From Kineosporia mesophila (GTDB taxonomy: Bacteria; Actinomycetota; Actinomycetes; Actinomycetales; Kineosporiaceae), in the NCBI RefSeq assembly GCF_021129235.1, contig NZ_JAJOMA010000018.1:62001-126000 (forward strand): a stretch of 64,000 bases of DNA, given 5' to 3'. The position numbers were made by a program, and so were the translations under genes. Positions 1 to 8,219 of the stretch are shown piece by piece; the first letter of the stretch is position 1, and each line of letters starts with the position of its first letter. The notes beneath the pieces were generated by a model. It was given only the letters and a program-made list of their open reading frames with translations, was not told the origin of the DNA and made no database searches.

Positions 1-351
1 GGCCGCGAACGCCTGCAGCTGCACCGCGGAGTCCTCGAGCTGCACGGTCGCCGCGATCACCTTGCTGGTCTCCTCCTCGATCTCGAGGCGGATCTGGATC
101 GTGCCCTCCTTGGCGGGCAGCCGGATCGCGCCGAGATCGATGTAGGTCTCCTCGGCGTCGGCCTCCGACTCGTCCCAGGGACCCTTCGACCGGTCGTAGA
201 CGTCGGTGAGGGGCGACAGTTTCCTGCCTGCGCTCTCCTCACCCGGCGTCCCGTCCGCGTCGGCCACCGCGTCGTCCGTGAAGCCCGTGGACGCCGTGCC
301 CTCGTCGACGCCGGAGGCGTCGTCCCCCTTGTTACGTCGGAACCAGCTCAT
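1..351 (-). CDS. DUF3710 domain protein, partial (3' end outside window)
   Basis: Only the first 117 codons are visible; the gene runs off the left edge. It starts with MSWFRRNKGDDASG, has an acidic, disordered stretch to about residue 70, then enters a folded region (GPWDESEADAEE, then DLGAIRLPAKEG and QLQAFAA) typical of the actinobacterial DUF3710 family, which commonly sits beside dut. Its ATG overlaps the dut TGA by one base (TGATG), so the two are probably one transcript with coupled translation. The molecular function of the family is unknown. The assignment rests on remembered family sequence and on the dut neighbourhood. Confidence 0.85.
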   Translation of the reverse strand, partial: MSWFRRNKGDDASGVDEGTASTGFTDDAVADADGTPGEESAGRKLSPLTDVYDRSKGPWDESEADAEETYIDLGAIRLPAKEGTIQIRLEIEEETSKVIAATVQLEDSAVQLQAFAA

Positions 352-899
352 CAGTGTTCTCCTCGTTGCGTTGCCTGCCCCGTCGCCTGCACCGTCGCCG
401 TGCCCGTGGACCCGAACCCACCCTCACCGCGGGCCGAGCCCGGCAACCGACCGGCCTCGACGAAGTACGCCCGGCTCACCGGTTGCACCACCAGCTGGGC
501 GATCCGGTCACCCCGCTTCAGCTCGACCGGCGTCTCGCGGTCGGTGTTCAGCAGCGTGACCCTGATCTCCCCGCGATATCCGGCGTCGACCGTGCCGGGG
601 GCGTTGACCACCGTCAGACCGCACCGCGCGGCCAGACCGGACCGCGGGTGCACGAAGGCGGCGTACCCGTCGGGCAGCGCGATCGCGACACCGGTCGGGA
701 CCGTCTGGCGCTCACCGGGCCCCAGGGTCACGTCGACGGTCGTGACGAGGTCGGCCCCGGCGTCACCGGGATGGGAGTAACCGGGCACGGGGATCTCGGG
801 GTCGAGGCGCTGCAGCAGCACCTCGACCTGGCCGGGCGCGAAGCCAGACCGGCCGGGACCCTCGTCGATGGCGCCGGCGGGCGCGGAAGGCGTGCTCAC
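351..899 (-). CDS. dut: dUTP diphosphatase
   Basis: Hydrolyses dUTP to dUMP and PPi in the cytosol, keeping uracil out of DNA and supplying the dTMP precursor. All five trimeric dUTPase motifs are present in 182 residues: HPGDAGADL (43-51), PRSGLA (85-90), NAPGTVDAGYRG (99-110), RGDRIAQLV (129-137) and the glycine-rich GEGGFGSTG tail (158-166). A GTG at 899 (VSTPSAPAG) is taken as start. An ORF continues upstream but lacks homology, and a shorter start near residue 25 would give the usual ~150-residue size. The gene is directly coupled to the downstream DUF3710 gene. Confidence 0.95.
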   Translation of the reverse strand: MSTPSAPAGAIDEGPGRSGFAPGQVEVLLQRLDPEIPVPGYSHPGDAGADLVTTVDVTLGPGERQTVPTGVAIALPDGYAAFVHPRSGLAARCGLTVVNAPGTVDAGYRGEIRVTLLNTDRETPVELKRGDRIAQLVVQPVSRAYFVEAGRLPGSARGEGGFGSTGTATVQATGQATQRGEH

Positions 900-971
900 G
901 GTGGAACAGCCTAGCCAGCGCTCGCCACCACCTGGCGCACACTCCGGATCCGGGCGTGGGAAGCTGATTTC

Positions 972-1433
972 ATGAGCTCGGATCAGCAGCGCAAGACCGG
1001 CGTCACGAACCTCGTGGAGTCCCTCCGCCCCTCCCCCGTGATGTGGCTGGTCCTCGTCGTGCTCGGTGCCTCGTTCGGGCTGATCCCCGGCCCCATCAAC
1101 ACCACGATCGCCGTGGTCACCGGGGTGGCCACGGCCGTGCTGGCGGTGGTGCTGGTGGTCGTCTTCACCCCGCGCCTGCAGCTGGCGAAGGGCGTCTTCT
1201 CGGCCGGCCGGGCCAAGGTGCCCGCATCGCTGGTCGCGAAGGTCGAGCCGCTGGACGCGGCTCAGATGAGGGCCGCGCACGGCGTCGATCTGGACGCGCG
1301 CGCGTACCTCTGCACCCGGGCCTGGGTGCACACGGGGATCAGGGTCACCCTGAACGACCCGCAGGACCCCACGCCCTACTGGCTGATCTCGACCCGCAGG
1401 CCGCAGGAATGGGTGCGGGCGCTGGGCTCGTGA
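972..1433 (+). CDS. DUF3093 membrane protein
   Basis: A 153-residue protein with two predicted membrane helices (about residues 23-41 and 44-66), followed by a soluble domain ending in [16 protein letters not shown]. That layout and ending match the actinobacterial DUF3093 family, which is typically divergent from dut as here. No catalytic motif is apparent and the function is unknown. The gap to the divergent dut start is about 70 bp, so the two genes must share a compact promoter region. Confidence 0.9.
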   Translation: MSSDQQRKTGVTNLVESLRPSPVMWLVLVVLGASFGLIPGPINTTIAVVTGVATAVLAVVLVVVFTPRLQLAKGVFSAGRAKVPASLVAKVEPLDAAQMRAAHGVDLDARAYLCTRAWVHTGIRVTLNDPQDPTPYWLISTRRPQEWVRALGS

Positions 1434-1477
1434 CCGAACCCGCGCGCCCCCCACTCAGTTCGTCCGCCGCCTGAACC

Positions 1478-1777
1478 TCAGGCCGCGCACTCCTTGCAGA
1501 TGAGCTGACCGTTCTTCTCGCCCGCCAGCTGGCTGCGGTGGTGTACCAGGAAGCAGCTCATGCAGGTGAACTCGTCGGCCTGGCGGGGCAGGACCCGGAC
1601 GGAGAGCTCCTCGTTGGAGAGGTCGGCGCCGGGGAGCTCAAAGCCCTCCGCCGCTTCGGTCTCGTCCTCGTCGACCGAGCCGGTCGACTTGTCGACCCGG
1701 CGGGCCTTGAGCTCTTCGAGCGAGTCCTCGTTGAGGTCGTCGTCGGTCTTGCGCGGCGCGTCGTAGTCGGTTGCCAT
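1478..1777 (-). CDS. DUF4193 zinc-ribbon-like protein
   Basis: A 99-residue acidic protein beginning MATDYDAPRKTDDDLNEDSL, the conserved N-terminus of DUF4193. The C-terminus carries two CxxC pairs (C72/C75 and C94/C97) that should bind zinc. The family is widespread in actinobacteria and often lies near dut/DUF3093. Its role is unknown. It converges on the DUF3093 gene with a gap of 44 bp. Confidence 0.92.
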   Translation of the reverse strand: MATDYDAPRKTDDDLNEDSLEELKARRVDKSTGSVDEDETEAAEGFELPGADLSNEELSVRVLPRQADEFTCMSCFLVHHRSQLAGEKNGQLICKECAA

Positions 1778-2377
1778 GGTTGAGTCACGCTCCGGTGTGT
1801 GGAACCCAGGAGGACGGGCCCTCCCTCCGCGCCCGCACGTGCGGCAACGGTCGAGGTCGCGTTTGCCCCCTGGGAACGGGGATTGCTGATCGTTACTGGT
1901 GGTACTGGCCTTGCTGTCTTACGCCGAGGTGACGGTGCTCGCGCCCTGCACGTTCGAGGTCGTTGCTACCGGACTGTGGACCAACGCATCCGGAGCCTGA
2001 TTTGTGCCCGCTCTCGCGGCAGGGATTGTGCACCAGTCCAGCGCCGTTGGCCATACCGCCACCCCGGCAGACCGCCACGAATTCCCGTCACTGTGCGGAT
2101 GAGCGCTCACTGTCCGTCGTCAGACAGGGCCCCTAACGGGTGGTCGTCACGAAATGTTCCCGCACCGGTCGGCTCCCCGGGCCCTGGGACCCGTTACGAC
2201 CACGGAGGGTAGAACGTAGAGTGGCAGGCGGTGCAGTGCGCCTCACAGATGACTCCGGCCTGTTCGCAGTACGTCGTCATCTGTGGGAAACACCATGCAC
2301 CAGCGCCGGGTGGAGATGGCCCCCGTCGCTGAAGGGCTCGCCGGACACTGTTCGGGGGCGAGTGAGGGAGATAGCTC
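1778..2377. other. 600-bp divergent intergenic region
   Basis: No convincing gene was found between the divergent DUF4193 and 2378 genes; the ORFs here lack ribosome-binding sites and resemble no family. The one structure seen is a 10-bp inverted repeat, CACAGATGAC at 2244-2253 and its complement at 2276-2285, separated by 22 bp. It could be an operator or a weak hairpin. Confidence 0.5.
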
Positions 2378-2608
2378 ATGAGCGAGTTCGTCGCGCAGAT
2401 CCGGGGCCGTGCGGAAGAGGCGCTGACCTGGCTGCAGCAGGCGCAGGCCAGCGGGGACGAGTACCTCGTCAACGTCTCGCTCGACCAGATCGAGTCGATC
2501 GCCCGCGTCGCGGCCGACCACCAGATCCCGCTGGAAGGGCTGGCCGAGTCACTGAGTGCCTACGGCCTGCCGGTCCCCCAGGGCCGCGCCAACGGGGCGA
2601 CGGCCTGA
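2378..2608 (+). CDS. Small conserved hypothetical protein
   Basis: 76 residues, predicted largely helical (MSEFVAQIRGRAEEALTWLQ at the N-terminus). The start is supported by a purine-rich GAGGGAG about 8 bases upstream. There are no cysteines, membrane helices or catalytic motif. It resembles short helical proteins found as singletons in actinobacterial genomes, but I do not recognise a named family. It could be a regulator or a partner subunit; nothing nearby decides this. Confidence 0.65.
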   Translation: MSEFVAQIRGRAEEALTWLQQAQASGDEYLVNVSLDQIESIARVAADHQIPLEGLAESLSAYGLPVPQGRANGATA

Positions 2609-2656
2609 GGGACCGGGCCGGAACCATGGTTCAGCGGTGTGGGCGCCCGTAAGGGG

Positions 2657-3508
2657 TCACACCGGGTCGGAGTCGGCGTCCAGCTGCCCAAGGACGTCGC
2701 AGAGCCCCTCCAGGAGGGGTGACGCCGCTCCGACGACCATCGCCCCGCCCGCCGGGGCACCCCGCAGGCCGCTCAGCACCCCACCGGCCTCGGTGAGCAC
2801 CAGCACCGCGGCGGCGATGTCCCAGACGTTCACCCCGCGCTCGTAGTAGGCGTCGACCGTTCCGGTCGCCACGCCGCACAGGTCGAGCGACGCACTGCCG
2901 ATCCGGCGGATGTCCCGGATTCGCGGCAGCACCCCCGTCAGCACCCGGGCCTGGCCCGCCCGACGGGTCGCGGCGTAGCCGAACCCGGTGGCCACCAGGG
3001 CCTGATCGAGCTCCGGCGGGGTGCCCAGCTTCAGCTCCCGCACCCCCGACCCGTCACCGGGAGCCAGCGCCGCTCCCAGCCCCCGGCCGGCCGTCCAGGT
3101 GTCCCCGGTGGCCGGGTTGTGCACGCAGGCCGCGACCGGCGTCCAGGCACCGTCGACCGTCGGGTCACCCTCGACCACGGCCACGCTGACCGCGTACGCG
3201 TCGATGCCGTACCGATAGTTCACGGTGCCGTCGATCGGGTCGAGCACCCAGGTCAGGCCGGAGTCGCCGGGGGCGTAGCCGTTCTCCTCGCCGAGCAGGC
3301 CGTCGTCCGGCCGCTGCGCCGCCAGCTGCTCGCGCAGCAGCCTCTCCACGGCCCGGTCCATCGCCGTGACGATGTCGGTCGCCGTGGACTTCGTCGACTC
3401 CACCGCGCGGGCGTCCGGGTCGTCGGCCAGGCCGGCCCGGATCAGGTCGCCCCCGGCCCGGGCGACCCGCTCGGCCAGGGCGCGCAGGGCCGCGGCGTCG
3501 TGGCTCAT
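2657..3508 (-). CDS. Inositol monophosphatase family protein
   Basis: A 283-residue Mg-dependent phosphatase of the IMPase/FBPase/CysQ fold. The metal site is visible as GEEN (in [12 protein letters not shown]), DPIDGTVNY, and the C-terminal [17 protein letters not shown]. Substrate could be inositol-1-phosphate, histidinol-phosphate or a related sugar phosphate; sequence alone does not decide. The ATG at 3508 overlaps the end of cpfC by 4 bases (ATGA), so it is translationally coupled to the ferrochelatase gene; that pairing suggests co-transcription rather than a shared pathway. Confidence 0.93.
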   Translation of the reverse strand: MSHDAAALRALAERVARAGGDLIRAGLADDPDARAVESTKSTATDIVTAMDRAVERLLREQLAAQRPDDGLLGEENGYAPGDSGLTWVLDPIDGTVNYRYGIDAYAVSVAVVEGDPTVDGAWTPVAACVHNPATGDTWTAGRGLGAALAPGDGSGVRELKLGTPPELDQALVATGFGYAATRRAGQARVLTGVLPRIRDIRRIGSASLDLCGVATGTVDAYYERGVNVWDIAAAVLVLTEAGGVLSGLRGAPAGGAMVVGAASPLLEGLCDVLGQLDADSDPV

Positions 3509-4647
3509 CGGGACACCGGCGCCGGGGAACCGCTCTGAACCGGCTTGTCGATGGGCAGCACCCAGTCCACCCCGCAGGCCGCGGGCTTGTCCGGGTTCCG
3601 CAAATTGGCGCAGCAACCGGCCGGGCAGACGTCGTGCCAGGGACCCGGACCGGCCTTCGAGGGCCGGTCGGGGTTCTCCCCGCGTTCGGCGGCGGCGCGC
3701 TCGACCACCAGGGCGGCCAGCGTCTGCGCGAACGCCGCGGCCCGGCCCGAGGTGGCGGCCCGCACGAACGGCAGGTCGAGGTCGTGGGCGATCTCGAGCG
3801 CCTCGGTGTCCAGGTCGAAGACGACCTCCATGTGGTCGCTCACGAACCCGATCGGCACGCACACCACGCCCGGGGCGCCGGCCTGCTTCAGCGCGGCCAG
3901 GTGGTCACCGATGTCCGGCTCCAGCCAGGGCTGCGACGGCGGGCCGGAGCGCGAGCAGTAGACCAGGTCCCACTCGGGCACGGTGTCGAGGCCGAGCCGG
4001 GAGACCACGGCCTCGCAGGCCTGGCGGTGGGTCGTCGTGTAGGCGTTGCCGTCGGGACCCGAGGCGTCGTCCATGGCATCCGGGATCGAGTGCGTCACGA
4101 AGGCGATGCGCGAACCGGCCGGCAGCGACCCCAGACCCTCGCGGATCGAGTCGGCGATCGGCTGCAGGAACCCGTCCTGGTCGAAGTAGTGGCGGATCTT
4201 GTCAACCCGCATCGAACGGCCCTCGTGGGCCAGCGTGACCAGGGCCTCGGCCAGGTCCTCGCGGTACTGGCGGCAGCCCGAGTAGCTGGGGTAGGCGCTG
4301 GTGACCACGGCCAGCACGCGCCGGGCCCCGGCCTCGTGCGCCTCACGCAGCACGTCGGTGGTGAACGGCGCCCAGTTGCGGTTGCCCCAGTAGACCGGGG
4401 TGGTCTCCAGGTCGACACCGGCGGCGGCGAGCTGCTCGCGCAGGTTCGCCAGCAGCAGGCGGTTCTCGTCATTGATCGGGCTGCGGCCGCCGAAGTGCTG
4501 GTAGTGCTCGGACACCTCCAGCAATCGCTCCCGCGGGATGCCCCGCCCCCGGGTCACGTTCTCCAGGAACGGCATGACCTCGTCCGGGGCCTCGGGGCCC
4601 CCGAACGAGAGCAGGAGGACTGCGTCGTACGGCTTCAAGGAGCTCAC
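3505..4647 (-). CDS. cpfC: Coproporphyrin III ferrochelatase
   Basis: Inserts Fe(II) into coproporphyrin III in the heme pathway of Gram-positive bacteria (older name hemH). The 380-residue protein has the ferrochelatase N-terminus [12 protein letters not shown], the catalytic-histidine region [12 protein letters not shown] and the [19 protein letters not shown] segment. The C-terminal cysteine cluster [10 protein letters not shown], together with the internal YCSRSGPP cysteine, matches the [2Fe-2S]-binding set known in actinobacterial enzymes. It is divergent from sepH and coupled by a 4-base overlap to the phosphatase gene that follows. The role as a coproporphyrin rather than protoporphyrin enzyme is inferred from the lineage. 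Confidence 0.95.
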   Translation of the reverse strand: MSSLKPYDAVLLLSFGGPEAPDEVMPFLENVTRGRGIPRERLLEVSEHYQHFGGRSPINDENRLLLANLREQLAAAGVDLETTPVYWGNRNWAPFTTDVLREAHEAGARRVLAVVTSAYPSYSGCRQYREDLAEALVTLAHEGRSMRVDKIRHYFDQDGFLQPIADSIREGLGSLPAGSRIAFVTHSIPDAMDDASGPDGNAYTTTHRQACEAVVSRLGLDTVPEWDLVYCSRSGPPSQPWLEPDIGDHLAALKQAGAPGVVCVPIGFVSDHMEVVFDLDTEALEIAHDLDLPFVRAATSGRAAAFAQTLAALVVERAAAERGENPDRPSKAGPGPWHDVCPAGCCANLRNPDKPAACGVDWVLPIDKPVQSGSPAPVSR

Positions 4648-4956
4648 GGGTTAGATCCTGCCAAGCCGGGGACCGAACCGCGCGCCCGGGTGGCGTGTCG
4701 GGGCTCGTGTCGGGGCGCGTGTCCCGGCGTGCCGCATCATCGGCGGTGCCCACCCGCGTCCATAATCGGGTTCGCCTCCCCATCAACCGCACAACGTGAT
4801 TTCATCGGCACCCAGGTCACGATGGACACTGGGTGCTCAGCCGTGGAATCGGCCGCCGGGCGAAATCGGCGCCGACTCGCCCATGCACGTGCTTCGCCGA
4901 CGAGGTACGAAGTGGCACAGTCTTCACGCAGGCCGCGGTTGCCGGAGGGAGTGGAC
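4648..4956. other. Divergent promoter region cpfC / sepH
   Basis: 309 bp between the divergent cpfC and sepH starts. No gene, strong hairpin or clear operator was recognised. It should hold the promoters of both genes. The last part contains GGAGGGA at 4944-4950, the ribosome-binding site that fixes the sepH ATG. Confidence 0.5.
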
Positions 4957-6291
4957 ATGGAAGATCTTTCGCTCGTCGGCGTCCATGATGACGGTGAACA
5001 CCTACTGGTGGCGGGCCCCAACGGCCAGCGGTTCCGGTTGCGGGTGGACGATGCGTTGCGGGCGGCGATCCGTCGCGACCGCGCCCGTCTGAGCCAGATC
5101 CAGATCGAGTCGGAGGGGCGGCTGCGCCCCCGCGAGATCCAGGCGCGGATCCGGGCGGGAGAAACGGCCGAGGAGGTCGCGGAGACCGCCGGCCTTTCGA
5201 TCGACCATGTGCGGAAGTACGAGGGCCCGGTCCTCGCCGAGCGCGGCTATGTGGCCGAGCAGGCCCGCCGGGTGCGGGTGCGCCGTGGTGGTGGCGCCGA
5301 GTCGCTGTCGCTGGACGACACCGTCGCCGAGCGGCTGTCCGCCCGCGAGGTGGACTCCGACTCCGTCACCTGGGACGCCTGGCGCGGAGACGACGGGCTC
5401 TGGGTGCTGGTACTCGAGTTCATCGCCGGCTCCACGCTGCGTCAGGCCCGCTGGCTGTACAACGCCGGGCTGCGCAACGTCTCGGCGCACAACGACGAGG
5501 CCCGCTGGCTGACCGAGGACGAGCCGCAGCCCGACCGCGGCACCGGAACGGCCCCCACCGCCACCTCCCCCAACGGCATGCGCCGCCTCAGCCCGGTGCG
5601 CGGCTTCGACCCCTACGACCAGGAACGGGCCGACTCCCCGGTGGCCCGGGCCCCGTACGAGGAGCCCGCCGCCGTCAACCTGCTCGACACCCTGCGCGAG
5701 CGCCGTGGCCGCCGCAGCCGCGTGATCAGCGATGACGACGGCCACACCGGGCACGCCGACCCGGTGCGCGAGGCGATCGACTCCCTGCTCAGCCGCTCCG
5801 ACACGATGGGTGAGCCGCCGGCCGCCCACCCGGCCCGCTCCCGGCCGCAAGACGCCCGTGACGGCGAGGTCCTGGTGCTGCCCGACGCCGAGTCGCTGTA
5901 CGACCTCGACGACCTGAGCGACCCGGACGATGATGATGATGACGACGACACCGAACCCCCGGTGACCCGCACGGCCCAGCAGCGCAGCGACCGCAGCGAC
6001 CGGGATCGTCTCGACCGCGACCGCAGTGAGCGGGAACGCTCCGAACGGGAGCGCGAGCGGGCCGAGCGCGAGCGCCGGGAACGCGCCGAACGGGAGCGGG
6101 CCGAGCAGGACCGCCTTGAGCGGGAGGCTTCCGCCGCCGACACACCGGAGAAGGCCGAGGTGGACGTGGACGCGGTGGCCCCCGAAGAGGCGCCGGTCCC
6201 GGCCGGCCGCCGCACCGGTGGCAACCGCAAGCAGCGCCGCGCGAGCGTGCCGTCCTGGGACGACATCGTCTTCGGGCAACGGCGCGACTGA
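4957..6291 (+). CDS. sepH: Septation protein SepH
   Basis: SepH binds FtsZ and promotes its assembly at division sites in actinobacteria. This 444-residue protein starts MEDLSLVGVHDDGEHLLV and carries the conserved DUF3071 N-terminal region with a helix-turn-helix-like segment (about residues 65-95, ETAEEVAETAGLSIDHVRKY). The middle is disordered and acidic, with a run of Asp near residue 325. After that comes a long charged region rich in Arg and Glu (RSERERSERERERAERE), likely a single helix or coiled coil, and a basic tail ending SWDDIVFGQRRD. ATG 4957 is chosen for the GGAGGGA six bases upstream; a GTG at 4951 is less likely. Confidence 0.95.
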   Translation: MEDLSLVGVHDDGEHLLVAGPNGQRFRLRVDDALRAAIRRDRARLSQIQIESEGRLRPREIQARIRAGETAEEVAETAGLSIDHVRKYEGPVLAERGYVAEQARRVRVRRGGGAESLSLDDTVAERLSAREVDSDSVTWDAWRGDDGLWVLVLEFIAGSTLRQARWLYNAGLRNVSAHNDEARWLTEDEPQPDRGTGTAPTATSPNGMRRLSPVRGFDPYDQERADSPVARAPYEEPAAVNLLDTLRERRGRRSRVISDDDGHTGHADPVREAIDSLLSRSDTMGEPPAAHPARSRPQDARDGEVLVLPDAESLYDLDDLSDPDDDDDDDDTEPPVTRTAQQRSDRSDRDRLDRDRSERERSERERERAERERRERAERERAEQDRLEREASAADTPEKAEVDVDAVAPEEAPVPAGRRTGGNRKQRRASVPSWDDIVFGQRRD

Positions 6292-6307
6292 GTTCCCGTC
6301 AACCACT

Positions 6308-6352
6308 GATGAAGGACGCCCACCACGACAGTCGTGGTGGGCGTCCTTCATC
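6308..6352. terminator. Bidirectional hairpin terminator
   Basis: A perfect 22-bp inverted repeat (6308-6329 and 6331-6352) with a single unpaired base. It lies between the convergent ends of sepH and the 6393-7493 gene, so it can serve both strands. There is no long T tract, as is common for actinobacterial terminators. Confidence 0.8.
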
Positions 6353-6392
6353 GTGTGGTCGGCGGCAACCGCGAACGTTCGCGGCCACCGCT

Positions 6393-7493
6393 CTAGCTCT
6401 GGTGCACCAGCATCGGGATCTCGGTCTCGACGCTGGTGCGGGAGCCGTGCAGCCCGAGCAGCCGCAGCACCTGGGGCCGGGCCGTGCGGGAGTCCACCAC
6501 CGCGACCGGCCCGGTCGCGGCCGTCACCACGTCGCCGATGCGGGGCAGCACGTGCGGTGAGACCGGCCCGAACCAGTTCTCGGCCACGGCCTGCTCCCTG
6601 GTGACCACGACCATGTCGCCGCCGACCCGGGCGTGCCAGGCCGCGGCCACGTCGTCAGCCGCGCCGTTCTCGCAGTAGAGCTGCAGCGAGCGCGGTTCCC
6701 CGCCCAGGTGCCGCACCCCGGTGAGCATCTCGGGCTCGTTCGCGAGGTCGAGGCGGTTCTCGAAGGGGACGTCGACCATGCCGTGGTCGGCGGTGACCAC
6801 CATCAGGCAGTTGCCCGGCAGGCCGGCCGCGAGCTGCTGGGCGCAGGCGTCGATGCGCTCCAGTTCACCGGTCCAGTTCCAGGAGCGGCAGCCCTGCTCG
6901 TGGCCGATCTTGTCGAGGTCGCCCCAGTAGACGTAGATGAGCGCGCCCTGGGACCTCCGGGCAGCGGCGATCGCGACGTCGACCCGTTCCTCGAGCGACC
7001 GGGCGGCGATGAACTGGCCCCCGCGCTGCACCGCCTCGGTGAGGCCGGAGCCGTCGAAGAAGGCCGGGCCGATCCGGAACACATCCCGGCCGGTGGCCAC
7101 GACCTGCTCGAACACGGTGGGCGCGGGTTGCCAGCGGCGCGGGTCGACCTCCGGGTCCCACATCAGCTCGTTGAACACGCGGTCACGGTCCGGGTCGAGC
7201 ACCTCCAGGCCGACCAGGCCGTGGGCACCGGGCAGGAGCCCGGTGCCGAGCATGCCCAGGCTGGTGGCCGTGGTGCTGGGGAAGCCGGAGGTGAGGGTGC
7301 GGGAGTGCGTGTGCTCACGGAGGCGGCGCAGGAACGGCGCGTGCCCGGAGCTGGCCGCGAGCAGCTGGTCACCCAGGCCGTCGACGAGCAGCACCACGAC
7401 GGTGCGGGCCTTCGGCAGCAGCCTCCCGCCCTTCTTCGCGGACAGCGAGAGGGCCGCGGACGGCAGGACGTCCGCGAGGGTGGGGAGAGCCAA
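6393..7493 (-). CDS. Alkaline phosphatase superfamily protein (nucleotide pyrophosphatase/phosphodiesterase type)
   Basis: 366 residues with the metal-site layout of type I phosphodiesterase/nucleotide pyrophosphatases: VVVLLVDGLGDQLL (first Asp), GFPSTTATSLGML (nucleophile Thr), YVYWGDLDKIGHEQG (Asp and His) and VVTADHGMVDVP (Asp-His pair). There is no signal peptide, so it is probably cytoplasmic. It is followed by no other minus-strand gene and preceded by DUF5998 with a 3-bp gap. The same order (DUF5998 then this phosphatase, next to sepH) is familiar in actinobacteria. The physiological substrate is unknown. Confidence 0.92.
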   Translation of the reverse strand: MALPTLADVLPSAALSLSAKKGGRLLPKARTVVVLLVDGLGDQLLAASSGHAPFLRRLREHTHSRTLTSGFPSTTATSLGMLGTGLLPGAHGLVGLEVLDPDRDRVFNELMWDPEVDPRRWQPAPTVFEQVVATGRDVFRIGPAFFDGSGLTEAVQRGGQFIAARSLEERVDVAIAAARRSQGALIYVYWGDLDKIGHEQGCRSWNWTGELERIDACAQQLAAGLPGNCLMVVTADHGMVDVPFENRLDLANEPEMLTGVRHLGGEPRSLQLYCENGAADDVAAAWHARVGGDMVVVTREQAVAENWFGPVSPHVLPRIGDVVTAATGPVAVVDSRTARPQVLRLLGLHGSRTSVETEIPMLVHQS

Positions 7494-7496
7494 GGG

Positions 7497-8108
7497 TCAG
7501 ACCCGGGCCGTCGCCGCGGACAGGGCCCGGGCGAAGGCCTTGGCCGCCTGCACGGCCGGTTCACCCTCGGCCTCGGCGGACAGCCGCACGGTGATGTCGT
7601 CGGCGGCCAGGGTGCCGGTGTAGCCGTGGTCGGCCTCGCAGTCCGGATCGGCGCAGGAGGCGGGCTCCAGGTCGACGCGGGTCAGGGAGCCCCAGCCGAT
7701 GGTCAGGCTCAGCTCGCGCGGCACCACTCCCTTGCGGTGGTGCTCGGGGGCCGTGACGGCGTGCGAGAGCACCACCGACGTGACCTTGCTGAGCGGTACC
7801 GCCTCGGTCGAGGCCGAGGCGTAGGGCTCCGGGCTGAGGGCGTCCGGATCATGGTCGTCGGCGTGCGCGACCACCAGCCGGGTCGGGGTCAGTGACAGCA
7901 CGGTGACGTGCCGGCGCACCTCCACCCTGTCGAAGGTGGTCTCCTGCTGCACCAGGTACGACACCACCTCCTCACCGGCGATGGCGACGTCCAGCGCGTC
8001 GAGCACGAGCGAGGGGTAGAAACCCGCCCGCTCCACCTCGGCGACCAGTTCGTCGGGCAGGCCGCTCTTCTCGCTCACGGTGGCGTCCGTCCCGGGTCCT
8101 TCACGCAT
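7497..8108 (-). CDS. DUF5998 family protein
   Basis: 203 residues, no membrane helix or signal. The sequence LPDELVAEVERAGFYPSLV, then the central HVTVLSLTPTRLVVAHADD and the CADPDCEADHGYTG segment, match the actinobacterial DUF5998 family adjacent to the phosphatase gene. Probably co-transcribed with that gene (3-bp gap). The fold suggests a pleckstrin-like or YcfP-like beta domain, but the function is unknown. The ATG at 8108 is the longest start; a GTG at codon 11 (VSEKSGLPDEL) is an alternative. Confidence 0.85.
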   Translation of the reverse strand: MREGPGTDATVSEKSGLPDELVAEVERAGFYPSLVLDALDVAIAGEEVVSYLVQQETTFDRVEVRRHVTVLSLTPTRLVVAHADDHDPDALSPEPYASASTEAVPLSKVTSVVLSHAVTAPEHHRKGVVPRELSLTIGWGSLTRVDLEPASCADPDCEADHGYTGTLAADDITVRLSAEAEGEPAVQAAKAFARALSAATARV

Positions 8109-8219
8109 TGCCCCATCTTGTCACTCCGGGAAGAGGTCGGCGCAGGCCCACGCCCGGCGGAGGCGTTCCTCGTCCACCATTCGGCTTTTCCGGCCGGGCC
8201 GGTCGAGGCTCCGTCGGGC

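Noticed and set aside
2244-2285. Inverted repeat as a definite operator
   Set aside because: Ten-base arms with a 22-base gap could be chance in 600 bp; noted only within the intergenic entry.
6370-6383. CGCGAACGTTCGCG palindrome as a LexA box
   Set aside because: It lacks the four-base spacer required between GAAC and GTTC and lies just after convergent gene ends.
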